From: an uncultured Bacteroides sp.
GTDB taxonomy: Bacteria; Bacteroidota; Bacteroidia; Bacteroidales; Bacteroidaceae
Direction: 5' to 3'
DNA length: 64,000 nt
Assembly: GCA_944322345.1 (NCBI GenBank)
Contig: CALUOO010000005.1
Location: 114,156 to 178,155, forward strand
The notes below the pieces were generated by a model. The model did not search any database and was not told where the DNA came from. It saw only the letters and a program-made list of their open reading frames with translations. Positions 44,901 through 52,133 of this stretch are shown piece by piece. Every line of letters starts with the position of its first letter. Position 1 is the first letter of the stretch. Position numbers and translations under genes: made by a program.

Positions 44901-46294
44901 GCAATAACCAATACAAGAATTATAGTAGTCTGTTTAGAATCAGCTTCTAATGATAAATAGCGCCCTTCCAATTCTTTGTCTTGACGTGTGTAATTTAATA
45001 TATCTAGATATGCGTTTCTATTATAGTTTGAAGCATACATCAGTCCAAGTCCTGCGTAGGATACACTCAATTGTTCACGGATCTGTGCAATCCATTCTGG
45101 AACAGTTCTTACTTTTTCTTTAATCATCCAGGGAATTCCCGTATAAGTTGTATCATTCTCTACATACGGAAGTAATTTGTCAATTGTATCAGTTGCACTA
45201 TGATATCGCTGTATATGGTGTTTATTTACACAGTCTAAAGCTTTTAATAATGTATCTAATGCTTCTTGATAACGACCATGTGCATTCAAATATTTACCTA
45301 TAGTAACATATGACCCTACTATTTGATATAAGTCATCGTAACGATGGAAGTATCTCAGTGCTTTTTGAGATAGTCGAAGAGGTAATAAGGAATCTACTGG
45401 CAGAGCAAATTTTTCTAAAGAATGTTTTCTTTGTGTGTAAAAAAAAATAAAATCGTCATGATAGCACATCATATTAGCGATTCCTAGCATTCCACTTCCT
45501 TTAAAAAAAGGAAAATTATGTTGGGAGGACAACTTCCAAACTGTATATAATTCATCAAAGGTGTTTAATTCCCTTTCTTCTGGGGTATCTCCTTCTACTA
45601 AAGAAGTTGTGCCTTTAAGATAATGATAATGAATTAATTGGTTGATGTCTTTGGCTAAATCCTCCGCCGGTATTTTATCTAGAGAAGTTCTCGCGTCTTT
45701 TTTTTGCTGGAAATTATAATAGTAAGTAGCAGAAATCATAAAGAATTCTGAAAAGGCATAGCGGAGACGAAGGGTTTCATGACGATCTATGAAAAGATCA
45801 CGATCCTCTAGGATACGTTTCATCCGGTGAAGAGCACTATTACGATAATCATAATAATCTTTGCTCATTGCAGTTCTTTGATAAATCTTCATCAATCCAA
45901 TATCTGCAATCAATAATTCTAACTCATTTAGTGTTGTTTTGTAAACCTCTTTATAATATTCTTCAGATTTTTCATAATCCATCCACATAAATAGACAAAA
46001 GCTCAGGTTATTGAAAGCTTCTGCTTTCCCCGATTTATATAGTTTAACATGTCGCAGAGCTAGATTTGCATATTGAAAAGATGAATCAAGATTTCGGTAG
46101 CGATAGTCATAGGCCTTTCTATTTAAAGAATCTACAAGACGTATTTCTTTAGTAGGGACGATGTCACTACATGAAAAGCAACAAAGCAATAACATAATTA
46201 ATATGGGGAAAAGAATTTTCTTTTGAATATTAGCTTGCCTTGTTATATTTGCTATTATATCTATACTATTTTTGTTCATATTGGCTCGATACAC
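41933..46294 (-). CDS. Double sensor histidine-kinase-like protein
   Basis: A 1453-aa two-in-one sensor. First half: lipobox-like CFSC (Cys42), helical TPR-like periplasmic domain (about 50-445), TM (about 455-477), and an ATPase with intact boxes (NTLAENARKYTPNGG near 725, EDTGRGLSEED near 751, GSGFGLMNCKG near 793) but no His at the H-box position (ACLAIVNGINPYIDR). Second half: a new signal-like segment (843-858, VASC at Cys858), a shorter helical domain, TM (about 1011-1036), a GAF-like domain (about 1080-1195, VGTLYLEQREGTEQETDLL), an H-box-like TIKHETVYYPNKI (H1236), and an ATPase lacking the second Asn and the DxGxG box. The architecture matches the large DUF5112/DUF5113-type Bacteroides proteins as I remember them. 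The start may be the ATG at 46279 (MNKNSID). Confidence 0.8.
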   Translation of the reverse strand: MYRANMNKNSIDIIANITRQANIQKKILFPILIMLLLCCFSCSDIVPTKEIRLVDSLNRKAYDYRYRNLDSSFQYANLALRHVKLYKSGKAEAFNNLSFCLFMWMDYEKSEEYYKEVYKTTLNELELLIADIGLMKIYQRTAMSKDYYDYRNSALHRMKRILEDRDLFIDRHETLRLRYAFSEFFMISATYYYNFQQKKDARTSLDKIPAEDLAKDINQLIHYHYLKGTTSLVEGDTPEERELNTFDELYTVWKLSSQHNFPFFKGSGMLGIANMMCYHDDFIFFYTQRKHSLEKFALPVDSLLPLRLSQKALRYFHRYDDLYQIVGSYVTIGKYLNAHGRYQEALDTLLKALDCVNKHHIQRYHSATDTIDKLLPYVENDTTYTGIPWMIKEKVRTVPEWIAQIREQLSVSYAGLGLMYASNYNRNAYLDILNYTRQDKELEGRYLSLEADSKQTTIILVLVIAGLVLVTIFWCFLSKRSKIKYQIDLENLQQLLALCRDITSSIPMNITLIQQGIDRLFGKGKVVLKTPTATDTKLFPLCHLNRDEKAWIHVLEPYVDWATDNEHIMEELNDERVQLEKRRFIYEQHIAKNKRENLEKKACLAIVNGINPYIDRILNEVHKLIDKKYIENEIIKKEKLQYINELVTTINDYNDILTLWIKMKQGSLNLALEIFPLNDLFNLVKKGKKAFEMREQTLIIEPTSALVKADRALTLFMINTLAENARKYTPNGGMIKIYATLTSQYVEISIEDTGRGLSEEDITRIIGEKVYDSKIIGIKDAKDPEYLMKNKGSGFGLMNCKGIIEKYRKTNDLFQVCTFGIESKIGVGSRFFFRLPLGVRKILNIIIGFLFSITVASCSDTFSSMPSTIQNDFNSDTIYNELLNKAADFANEAYFSNVDGQYAMALEYIDSAMILLNEHYKKYTFPATSNHLMKLIDNDMPAEIQWWNEAFESDYHVILDIRNEAAVAFLALKELKAYDYNNLAFTNLYKLLGEDDTLEEYCRQLERSNINKTIGIILCILLLIISLICYYFLYIRKRLQNRLNLEQVLEINKKVFMASTLHLFEKEEVIRNEKDIVNDTLQRIINESFLSVNELFAIQDMGIAVYNEVNNRLEYASKSGKKMPIIVQQSFDSETPFFSNNFRAIPLFIETHGKQFCVGTLYLEQREGTEQETDLLLFELIARYVAIVVFNVIVKLLTKFRDIESANEDTYRASWEDGMLHVQNMVLDNCLSTIKHETVYYPNKIKQIITNLSVQHLSREEELEAMNTILELIEYYKGIFSILSSCASRQLEEITFRRTFIPIKNLFDTAEKYFRKKSKQNKKIKFIIESIEEKIIGDINQLNFLFENLIDEALTCDKSGTLHLKAFKEHDIIRILFIDTRRERNQEELNNLFSPNLSHMTIGENGQLHGTEYLLCKQIIRDHDEFAGRRGCRINAEKVIDGGYVIYFTLPCK

Positions 46295-46352
46295 CTATTT
46301 TTATCGCAACATCTCAATGCTTATTAAAATCTGACTTACTTATTTTATAAAG

Positions 46353-46360
46353 CAAATCTA
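46353..46360 (-). promoter_or_regulatory. -7 element for the sensor-regulator-AbgT operon
   Basis: Minus-strand TAGATTTG (TAnnTTTG), 58 bp before ATG 46294, with no spaced TTTG upstream. Confidence 0.4.
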
Positions 46361-46410
46361 CAAATATTTCCAATAAGTCAGTCAGAAAATGATTTTTTCT
46401 AATCTAAGTC

Positions 46411-46442
46411 TTTCTATATGATAATATAAATTCCTACCTTTG
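46411..46442 (+). promoter_or_regulatory. Promoter of prs
   Basis: TTTC (46411-46414), 20-bp spacer, TACCTTTG (46435-46442); near-consensus. The ATG is 38 bp downstream. Confidence 0.6.
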
Positions 46443-46479
46443 CAACAAATTAACAAATAGGTAATAACTATTACACACA

Positions 46480-47418
46480 ATGAGCGAAAAAGCACCTTTT
46501 ATGGTATTCTCGGGGACAAACTCGAGATATCTTGCAGAAAAAATCTGCACAAGTCTAAATTGTCCATTAGGAAATATGAACATTACTCATTTTGCTGATG
46601 GTGAATTTGCAGTTTCTTATGAAGAATCTATTCGTGGGGCACATGTATTTTTGGTTCAGTCTACTTTTCCAAACTCAGACAATCTGATGGAATTACTCCT
46701 AATGATTGATGCAGCCAAACGTGCATCTGCCAAAAGTATTGTAGCAGTAATTCCTTATTTTGGATGGGCTCGTCAAGATAGAAAGGATAAACCAAGAGTC
46801 TCTATCGGAGCAAAATTAGTAGCAGATTTGCTTTCTGTTGCTGGTATTGACCGATTGATTACTATGGACTTGCATGCAGACCAGATCCAAGGTTTCTTTA
46901 ATATCCCAGTAGATCATTTATATGCTTCAGCAGTATTTCTTCCTTATATTCAATCTTTAAATTTGGAAGAACTTGTTATTGCCACTCCTGATGTTGGTGG
47001 ATCTAAACGAGCTAGCACTTTTTCAAAATATTTAGGAGTTCCTTTGGTTCTTTGCAATAAATCTCGCGAAAAAGCTAATGAAGTAGCTTCAATGCAAATT
47101 ATTGGTGATGTGAAGGGAAAAAATGTTGTTCTTGTTGATGACATTGTCGATACGGCTGGTACTATCACTAAAGCTGCTAATATTATGCTAGAAGCGGGGG
47201 CTAAATCTGTGCGTGCTATTGCTAGTCACTGTGTAATGTCAGATCCTGCCTCTTTCCGTATACAAGAATCTGGATTGACAGAGATGGTATTTACAGATAG
47301 TATCCCATATTCTAAGAAATGTGATAAGGTAAAACAGCTAAGTATTGCTGAGATGTTTGCTGAAACAATCAAGCGAGTAGTCAATAATGAATCTATTAGT
47401 TCGCAATATATTATTTAA
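46480..47418 (+). CDS. prs: Ribose-phosphate pyrophosphokinase
   Basis: A 312-aa PRPP synthetase joining ribose-5-phosphate and ATP for nucleotide, His and Trp synthesis. Conserved blocks: FSGTNSRYLAEKICTSLNCPLG, DGEFAVSYEESIRGAHVFLVQST, the flexible-loop PYFGWARQDRKDKPR, MDLHADQIQGFF and the PRPP-binding loop VLVDDIVDTAGT. Length is normal. It is transcribed alone and ends in a strong terminator. Confidence 0.95.
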   Translation: MSEKAPFMVFSGTNSRYLAEKICTSLNCPLGNMNITHFADGEFAVSYEESIRGAHVFLVQSTFPNSDNLMELLLMIDAAKRASAKSIVAVIPYFGWARQDRKDKPRVSIGAKLVADLLSVAGIDRLITMDLHADQIQGFFNIPVDHLYASAVFLPYIQSLNLEELVIATPDVGGSKRASTFSKYLGVPLVLCNKSREKANEVASMQIIGDVKGKNVVLVDDIVDTAGTITKAANIMLEAGAKSVRAIASHCVMSDPASFRIQESGLTEMVFTDSIPYSKKCDKVKQLSIAEMFAETIKRVVNNESISSQYII

Positions 47419-47438
47419 GCAGTACAATAAATAAATAC

Positions 47439-47479
47439 TAATAAAGCTACCTCAGAACTATCTGAAGGTAGCTTTATTA
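47439..47479 (+). terminator. Terminator after prs
   Basis: TAATAAAGCTACCTCAGA / TCTGAAGGTAGCTTTATTA, an almost perfect 18-bp stem with one bulged A. It is flanked by A/T runs on both sides and may also act on transcripts from the other strand. Confidence 0.8.
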
Positions 47480-47688
47480 ATATTATAATGTTTAGGCTAT
47501 ATATTCTTATTTTTATGAAAGATCTATTGTAGATCCCATTGTTGGAATTAATCAGTAATTATGTATATTTCTGAAATTCAATTGACTATATTTTAATGCT
47601 AGAATCTAATGATCACCACTAATATCGAATAATTTTTGATTATTGGTCCCTTGACCTAATATATTAAGATTTGTTTTAAGTAGTGAGA

Positions 47689-49764
47689 TTATTGTACTAT
47701 GATTTCGTCTGTAAATATCCAGCCTCTATGTTGTTTTGTTGCACATGCTTGATAACGTATATAACGTGCGGAAGCACTTCCTTTCCATTTTATTGTTTTT
47801 AGACGAATCGGTTGTTGTAAATCAACTTCATAGTCTTTTCTCATTAGTTCTGTAAAAATGTTTCCATCAGATGAAATGGAAATAACAACAGATGCTGGTA
47901 AGTAAATTTCAGCCCCAGTGACTTGCATAAAGTCAGCTGTAATAGTTTGTATATTCATTTCTGTTTCCATGTCAATGGTTATGTCTAAACGTTTTGGAGA
48001 GATAAATCCTTGCCATGCACCATCTGTATATGTCCAATCACCGCGTATACCATCAGTTAAAGTAATATCGCCTTTTGCTGGATAAGCGTTATGATAAGGC
48101 GCATGATAAATTACTTTTTTGTCTAATGCTAAGTGGCTTATTGGATGAGTCGCTTCAGGACGGCTTCCAATTTCCTTTTTAAGATCAAAAGGATGATACC
48201 CTCTTGATTTTAAATTGTCTACAGCTTGTAAAGCACGCTGATAAAAATCATTCCATGATTTGCGTTCTGGTTGAGACCATGCTACTTCTGCTAATGCTAA
48301 TAAACGAGGATATATCATATATTCTACATGGCTGGGCTCTGAAACATATTCTGTCCATAAATTTGCTTGTACACCTCTTATTAGGTTAGCTTGTTTAGCT
48401 GATAAAGAATCAGGTATGGGATTATAATCATAAACTTTTTTTAACGGTAAATATCCGCCAATTGCTTCTGGCTGTGTATGAGGTGCATCTTGATAGGCGT
48501 CAAAATAACAGTATTTCCCAGGTGTCATAATCGCTTGGTGTCCTGATTGTACAGCTGAAATTCCCCCTTGTTCGCCACGCCACGACATCACAGTTGCGTT
48601 GGGCGCGAGACCTCCTTGTAAAATCTCATCCCATCCTAATAATTTACGACCATGGGCATTTAAGAATAGTTCAATTCTGTGAATTAGATAGCTTTGTAAC
48701 TCATCGACATTGGTAAGTTGTTCTTCTTTCATGCGTCGTAAACATTTTGGGCATTCTTTCCATGCAGCTTTTCCTGCTTCGTCACCACCAATATGAATAT
48801 ATTCAGAGGGGAATAATTCCATTATTTCGGTCAATACTCCTTCTAAAAACTCAAAAGTTTCCTCATTGCCAATGCAAAAATCTGCATTTTTATATGGTTC
48901 TCCAACACATGATAATTGAGGATATGCTGCTAATACTTCTTCCGAATGAGCAGGCATTTCTATTTCGGGAATTACGGTAATATAATGCTCTCGTGCATAA
49001 TCGACAATTTCTCGAATATCATCTTGAGTATAATATCCTCCAGCAGCTTTAGGATCATTAAAATAAAGATATTTACGATCTCCATTCCACCACTTTTTCC
49101 ACTTGCCCTCAGTGCGCCATGCTGCGAAATCAGTCAATAAAGGATATTTTTTTATTTCAACTCTCCAACCTGCTGCATCTGTCAAATGAAGATGCAAACG
49201 ATTAATTTTATAGAATGCTAATGCATCTATTTGTTTTTTTACAAATTCTTTTGAAAAAAAATGTCGGGAAACATCAAGCATAAACCCACGATAAGCAAAA
49301 CGTGGTTCATCTTCTATTTCAGTAGATGCTATTGAAAATCCATTAGCCAATGGTTGTGCTAATTGGCAAAGTGTTTGTATACCATAGAAAAGGCCAGCTC
49401 CTGAAGTCGCTTGTATTAAAACTGTTTGAGGAGTGACAGAAAGAGTATATCTTTCTGGAGATATTTTATGCTTTTTATTATTTTTGGTTACTGATAAAAT
49501 AATTGTATTTTTTGTATCACGTTTCTTGCCTTTTTGCATCCTAAAGAAATATTGCTCTAAGCAATTTCTAAGGATACATTCTTCTTCTCCTTTCAAATCT
49601 ATATAAAGTTTTGTTTTTTCTGATAACATAAATGCTCCATCGTTTTGCTTTATTTTAGCTGGAACTGGTATAATATTTTGAATATTAAGAGGATATGCGT
49701 TTACGCATATCCCCCAAAAATATAAGAAAAAACAAAATAGAATATTTTTATTTTTTATATTCAT
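47689..49764 (-). CDS. GH20 beta-N-acetylhexosaminidase (with discoidin-like domain)
   Basis: A 691-aa exported exo-enzyme that removes terminal GlcNAc or GalNAc by substrate-assisted catalysis. Signal peptide (FCFFLYFWGICVNA), GH20b domain (about 25-150), catalytic barrel (about 150-500) with the Asp-Glu pair D328-E329 in IHIGGDEAGKAAW and FMLDVSRHFF at its start, then a C-terminal F5/8 type C (CBM32-like) domain (about 570-691). It is the last gene of the sialidase / mannosidase / hexosaminidase run, 9 bp from the preceding GH20 gene. There is no lipobox, unlike its neighbour, so the two may act in different places. Confidence 0.92.
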   Translation of the reverse strand: MNIKNKNILFCFFLYFWGICVNAYPLNIQNIIPVPAKIKQNDGAFMLSEKTKLYIDLKGEEECILRNCLEQYFFRMQKGKKRDTKNTIILSVTKNNKKHKISPERYTLSVTPQTVLIQATSGAGLFYGIQTLCQLAQPLANGFSIASTEIEDEPRFAYRGFMLDVSRHFFSKEFVKKQIDALAFYKINRLHLHLTDAAGWRVEIKKYPLLTDFAAWRTEGKWKKWWNGDRKYLYFNDPKAAGGYYTQDDIREIVDYAREHYITVIPEIEMPAHSEEVLAAYPQLSCVGEPYKNADFCIGNEETFEFLEGVLTEIMELFPSEYIHIGGDEAGKAAWKECPKCLRRMKEEQLTNVDELQSYLIHRIELFLNAHGRKLLGWDEILQGGLAPNATVMSWRGEQGGISAVQSGHQAIMTPGKYCYFDAYQDAPHTQPEAIGGYLPLKKVYDYNPIPDSLSAKQANLIRGVQANLWTEYVSEPSHVEYMIYPRLLALAEVAWSQPERKSWNDFYQRALQAVDNLKSRGYHPFDLKKEIGSRPEATHPISHLALDKKVIYHAPYHNAYPAKGDITLTDGIRGDWTYTDGAWQGFISPKRLDITIDMETEMNIQTITADFMQVTGAEIYLPASVVISISSDGNIFTELMRKDYEVDLQQPIRLKTIKWKGSASARYIRYQACATKQHRGWIFTDEIIVQ

Positions 49765-49773
49765 TTGCTATAG

Positions 49774-52098
49774 TCAATCTATTGTTATTTCATCAACAAA
49801 TAAAAAACCAGGATTTCCTTTTCCATTATGCCAATCTGGAATTTGATCTTCAGATAATGCTATTATTCTTACATAACGGGCTATAACAGATTTAAAAGTC
49901 AATTTATGATTGTATATGCCGTTTCTATCAGTTTCTTTCATTACAGGATAATCTTCAGATGCTACTTTAGTAAAATTTTTTCCATCTTCTGATACTTCTA
50001 CTGAAAGCCCTTTTGTATCAAATATCCAATCTCCTTTCTCTACGCATGTAGAAATTGCCACATTAGATATTTCTATCGGTTGTTTTAAATCAATAGTTAC
50101 ATCCATATCATTTTTATAGAAAGCAATCCAGCGTCCAGTTTTATAATTACGATTTCCTTTTAAACCATCGATCAATGTAGTAATACCTTTGTACATATAT
50201 TGTTGGTTTACAGGTTGGTTTGCTACTATTGGTTTCATACTTGATTTGCTAAAACTGATTTTCTCTGTAACAGTTTGGCTATTGCCTGTAGGACGAATTG
50301 CCAATGCGGTTAAAGTTGCATTCTCTTTTATTTTTAATAATCCTTCATATATTGATGAGGAGGCTGTTGGTTCACTACCGTCTAGTGTATAATAAATCGT
50401 TGCATTATCAATGGTAGACAATGTAACATCAAGTGTCCCTTCTGTTGTGTTTGGCGTGAAATCTGTGGTTACATCAAAAACATGTTTTGCATAATTATAC
50501 CCTTCTGCGTCATACCATCGAATTAATTGAGGAAGGCGAGTAAGAAAGTCTTTGTAATTTTTCTTTTCTGGCATGGTCCATTGAACTTCGCACAAAGCAG
50601 CCCAGCGAGGCAGTACCATGTACTGGGCATGAGAGAATGTTGGAATATATTCTGTCCATAGATTTCCTTGTACTCCAATAATGTGCTTTTGTTCATCAGT
50701 TGTAAGTGAGGAGGGCATTGGTTCATAACTATATACTCTCTCAATTGGAAGAAATCCACCAATAGCCAAGGGCTCATTTTCTGTATCTTTACTCTGATAA
50801 TAGTCTAAGTATAAATATGTATTAGGAGTCATAATAACATCATGTCTTTGCTTGGCTGCTTCAATGCCGCCAGATTCACCACGCCAAGACATTACAGTTG
50901 CATTGGGGGCTAGTCCACCTTCTAAAATTTCATCCCATCCGATAATCTGCCGTCCATGTTCGTTTAGGAACTTTTCAGCATGATTGATAATAAAACTTTG
51001 TAAACGTTCTTCTTTTGTATGTTTGTTGTCAGATTGTAATTTCAATTCTTTGATTCGGGCTTGACATTTGGGACATTTTTCCCATTGCGTTTTTGGACAT
51101 TCATCACCTCCTACATGAATGTATTCAGAAGGGAAGATATCCATGATTTCTGTTAGTACATCATCAATGAATTGTAATGTTTTGTCGTTACCAGCACATA
51201 ATACATTGTCGGATACTCCCCATTGTCTCCAAACTTCATATGGGCCTCCGGTACATCCCAATTCTGGATAAGCAGCAAGAGCAGCCTGCATATGTCCAGG
51301 CAAATCTATTTCTGGAATAACGGTTATGTAACGTTCTGCTGCATATTCAACAATTTCTTTTGCTTGTTCTTGGGTGTAAAAACCTCCATATGGTTTTCCA
51401 TCATATTTACCAGAATTACGCCCAATTACAGTTTCTGTTCTTTTGGATCCTACTTCAGTTAATTTAGGATATTTCTTAATTTCAATACGCCATCCTTGAT
51501 CTTCTGTGAGGTGCCAATGTAAACGATTCATATTATGTAAAGCCATCATATCAATATAGGTTTTCATTTCATCTATAGTGAAAAAATGACGGCCTACATC
51601 AAAATGTGCTCCGCGATATCCAAAACGAGGGTAATCATTTATTTCTACTGCTGGTAATGAGATATCAGTTCCTATTGAAATCGGTAATGATTTACGTAAA
51701 GATTGAATTCCATAGAATATTCCTGCTTCAGTAGGAGCAGTAATAGTAATATTTTTATCTGAAATTTTTATGCGATAAGACTCTTGATTTTTTGTATCAA
51801 GTCCTAATGATAATATGATAGCATTTTCTCCTTCTTTACCTTCTTCAATAGCTAATTCTTTTCCTATTGCAGTCTTAAAATATTCTACTAAAAATTCAGC
51901 ATTACGCTTCATTTTTTCATTCCCTTCTGGATAAAGTATTTTTACTCTTGAATTTAGGATAAAAGGGTCCCCTTGTTCAGTCACAATTTCTTGTGGTAAA
52001 GGAATAATTTGATAATTTGCTTCTTGCTGTATTGACTGACAAGAAGCAAAAAGCCCAACAATAGCTGCGCATTTAACTGTATTAAAAAAGCATTTCAT
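49774..52098 (-). CDS. GH20 beta-N-acetylhexosaminidase lipoprotein
   Basis: A 774-aa lipoprotein (lipobox LFASC, Cys20). GH20b domain (about 30-150), barrel (about 155-520) with D332-E333 in IHVGGDECPKTQW, then a chitobiase-type/FN3-like domain (about 555-625, TIYYTLDGSEPTASSSIYEG) and a C-terminal F5/8 type C domain (about 640-774). It is paralogous to the next gene downstream but has the additional chitobiase-like domain. It is part of a contiguous glycan-degrading operon on the minus strand, 35 bp after the mannosidase gene. Confidence 0.92.
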   Translation of the reverse strand: MKCFFNTVKCAAIVGLFASCQSIQQEANYQIIPLPQEIVTEQGDPFILNSRVKILYPEGNEKMKRNAEFLVEYFKTAIGKELAIEEGKEGENAIILSLGLDTKNQESYRIKISDKNITITAPTEAGIFYGIQSLRKSLPISIGTDISLPAVEINDYPRFGYRGAHFDVGRHFFTIDEMKTYIDMMALHNMNRLHWHLTEDQGWRIEIKKYPKLTEVGSKRTETVIGRNSGKYDGKPYGGFYTQEQAKEIVEYAAERYITVIPEIDLPGHMQAALAAYPELGCTGGPYEVWRQWGVSDNVLCAGNDKTLQFIDDVLTEIMDIFPSEYIHVGGDECPKTQWEKCPKCQARIKELKLQSDNKHTKEERLQSFIINHAEKFLNEHGRQIIGWDEILEGGLAPNATVMSWRGESGGIEAAKQRHDVIMTPNTYLYLDYYQSKDTENEPLAIGGFLPIERVYSYEPMPSSLTTDEQKHIIGVQGNLWTEYIPTFSHAQYMVLPRWAALCEVQWTMPEKKNYKDFLTRLPQLIRWYDAEGYNYAKHVFDVTTDFTPNTTEGTLDVTLSTIDNATIYYTLDGSEPTASSSIYEGLLKIKENATLTALAIRPTGNSQTVTEKISFSKSSMKPIVANQPVNQQYMYKGITTLIDGLKGNRNYKTGRWIAFYKNDMDVTIDLKQPIEISNVAISTCVEKGDWIFDTKGLSVEVSEDGKNFTKVASEDYPVMKETDRNGIYNHKLTFKSVIARYVRIIALSEDQIPDWHNGKGNPGFLFVDEITID

Positions 52099-52133
52099 AA
52101 AAACATATATTAGTTAATAAATTAATTTCACTC

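Noticed and set aside
41933-46294. Sequencing error joining two separate sensor genes
   Set aside because: The frame is continuous through the junction without low-complexity or homopolymer tracts typical of such errors, and large two-part proteins of this kind exist in Bacteroides; it remains worth checking in relatives.
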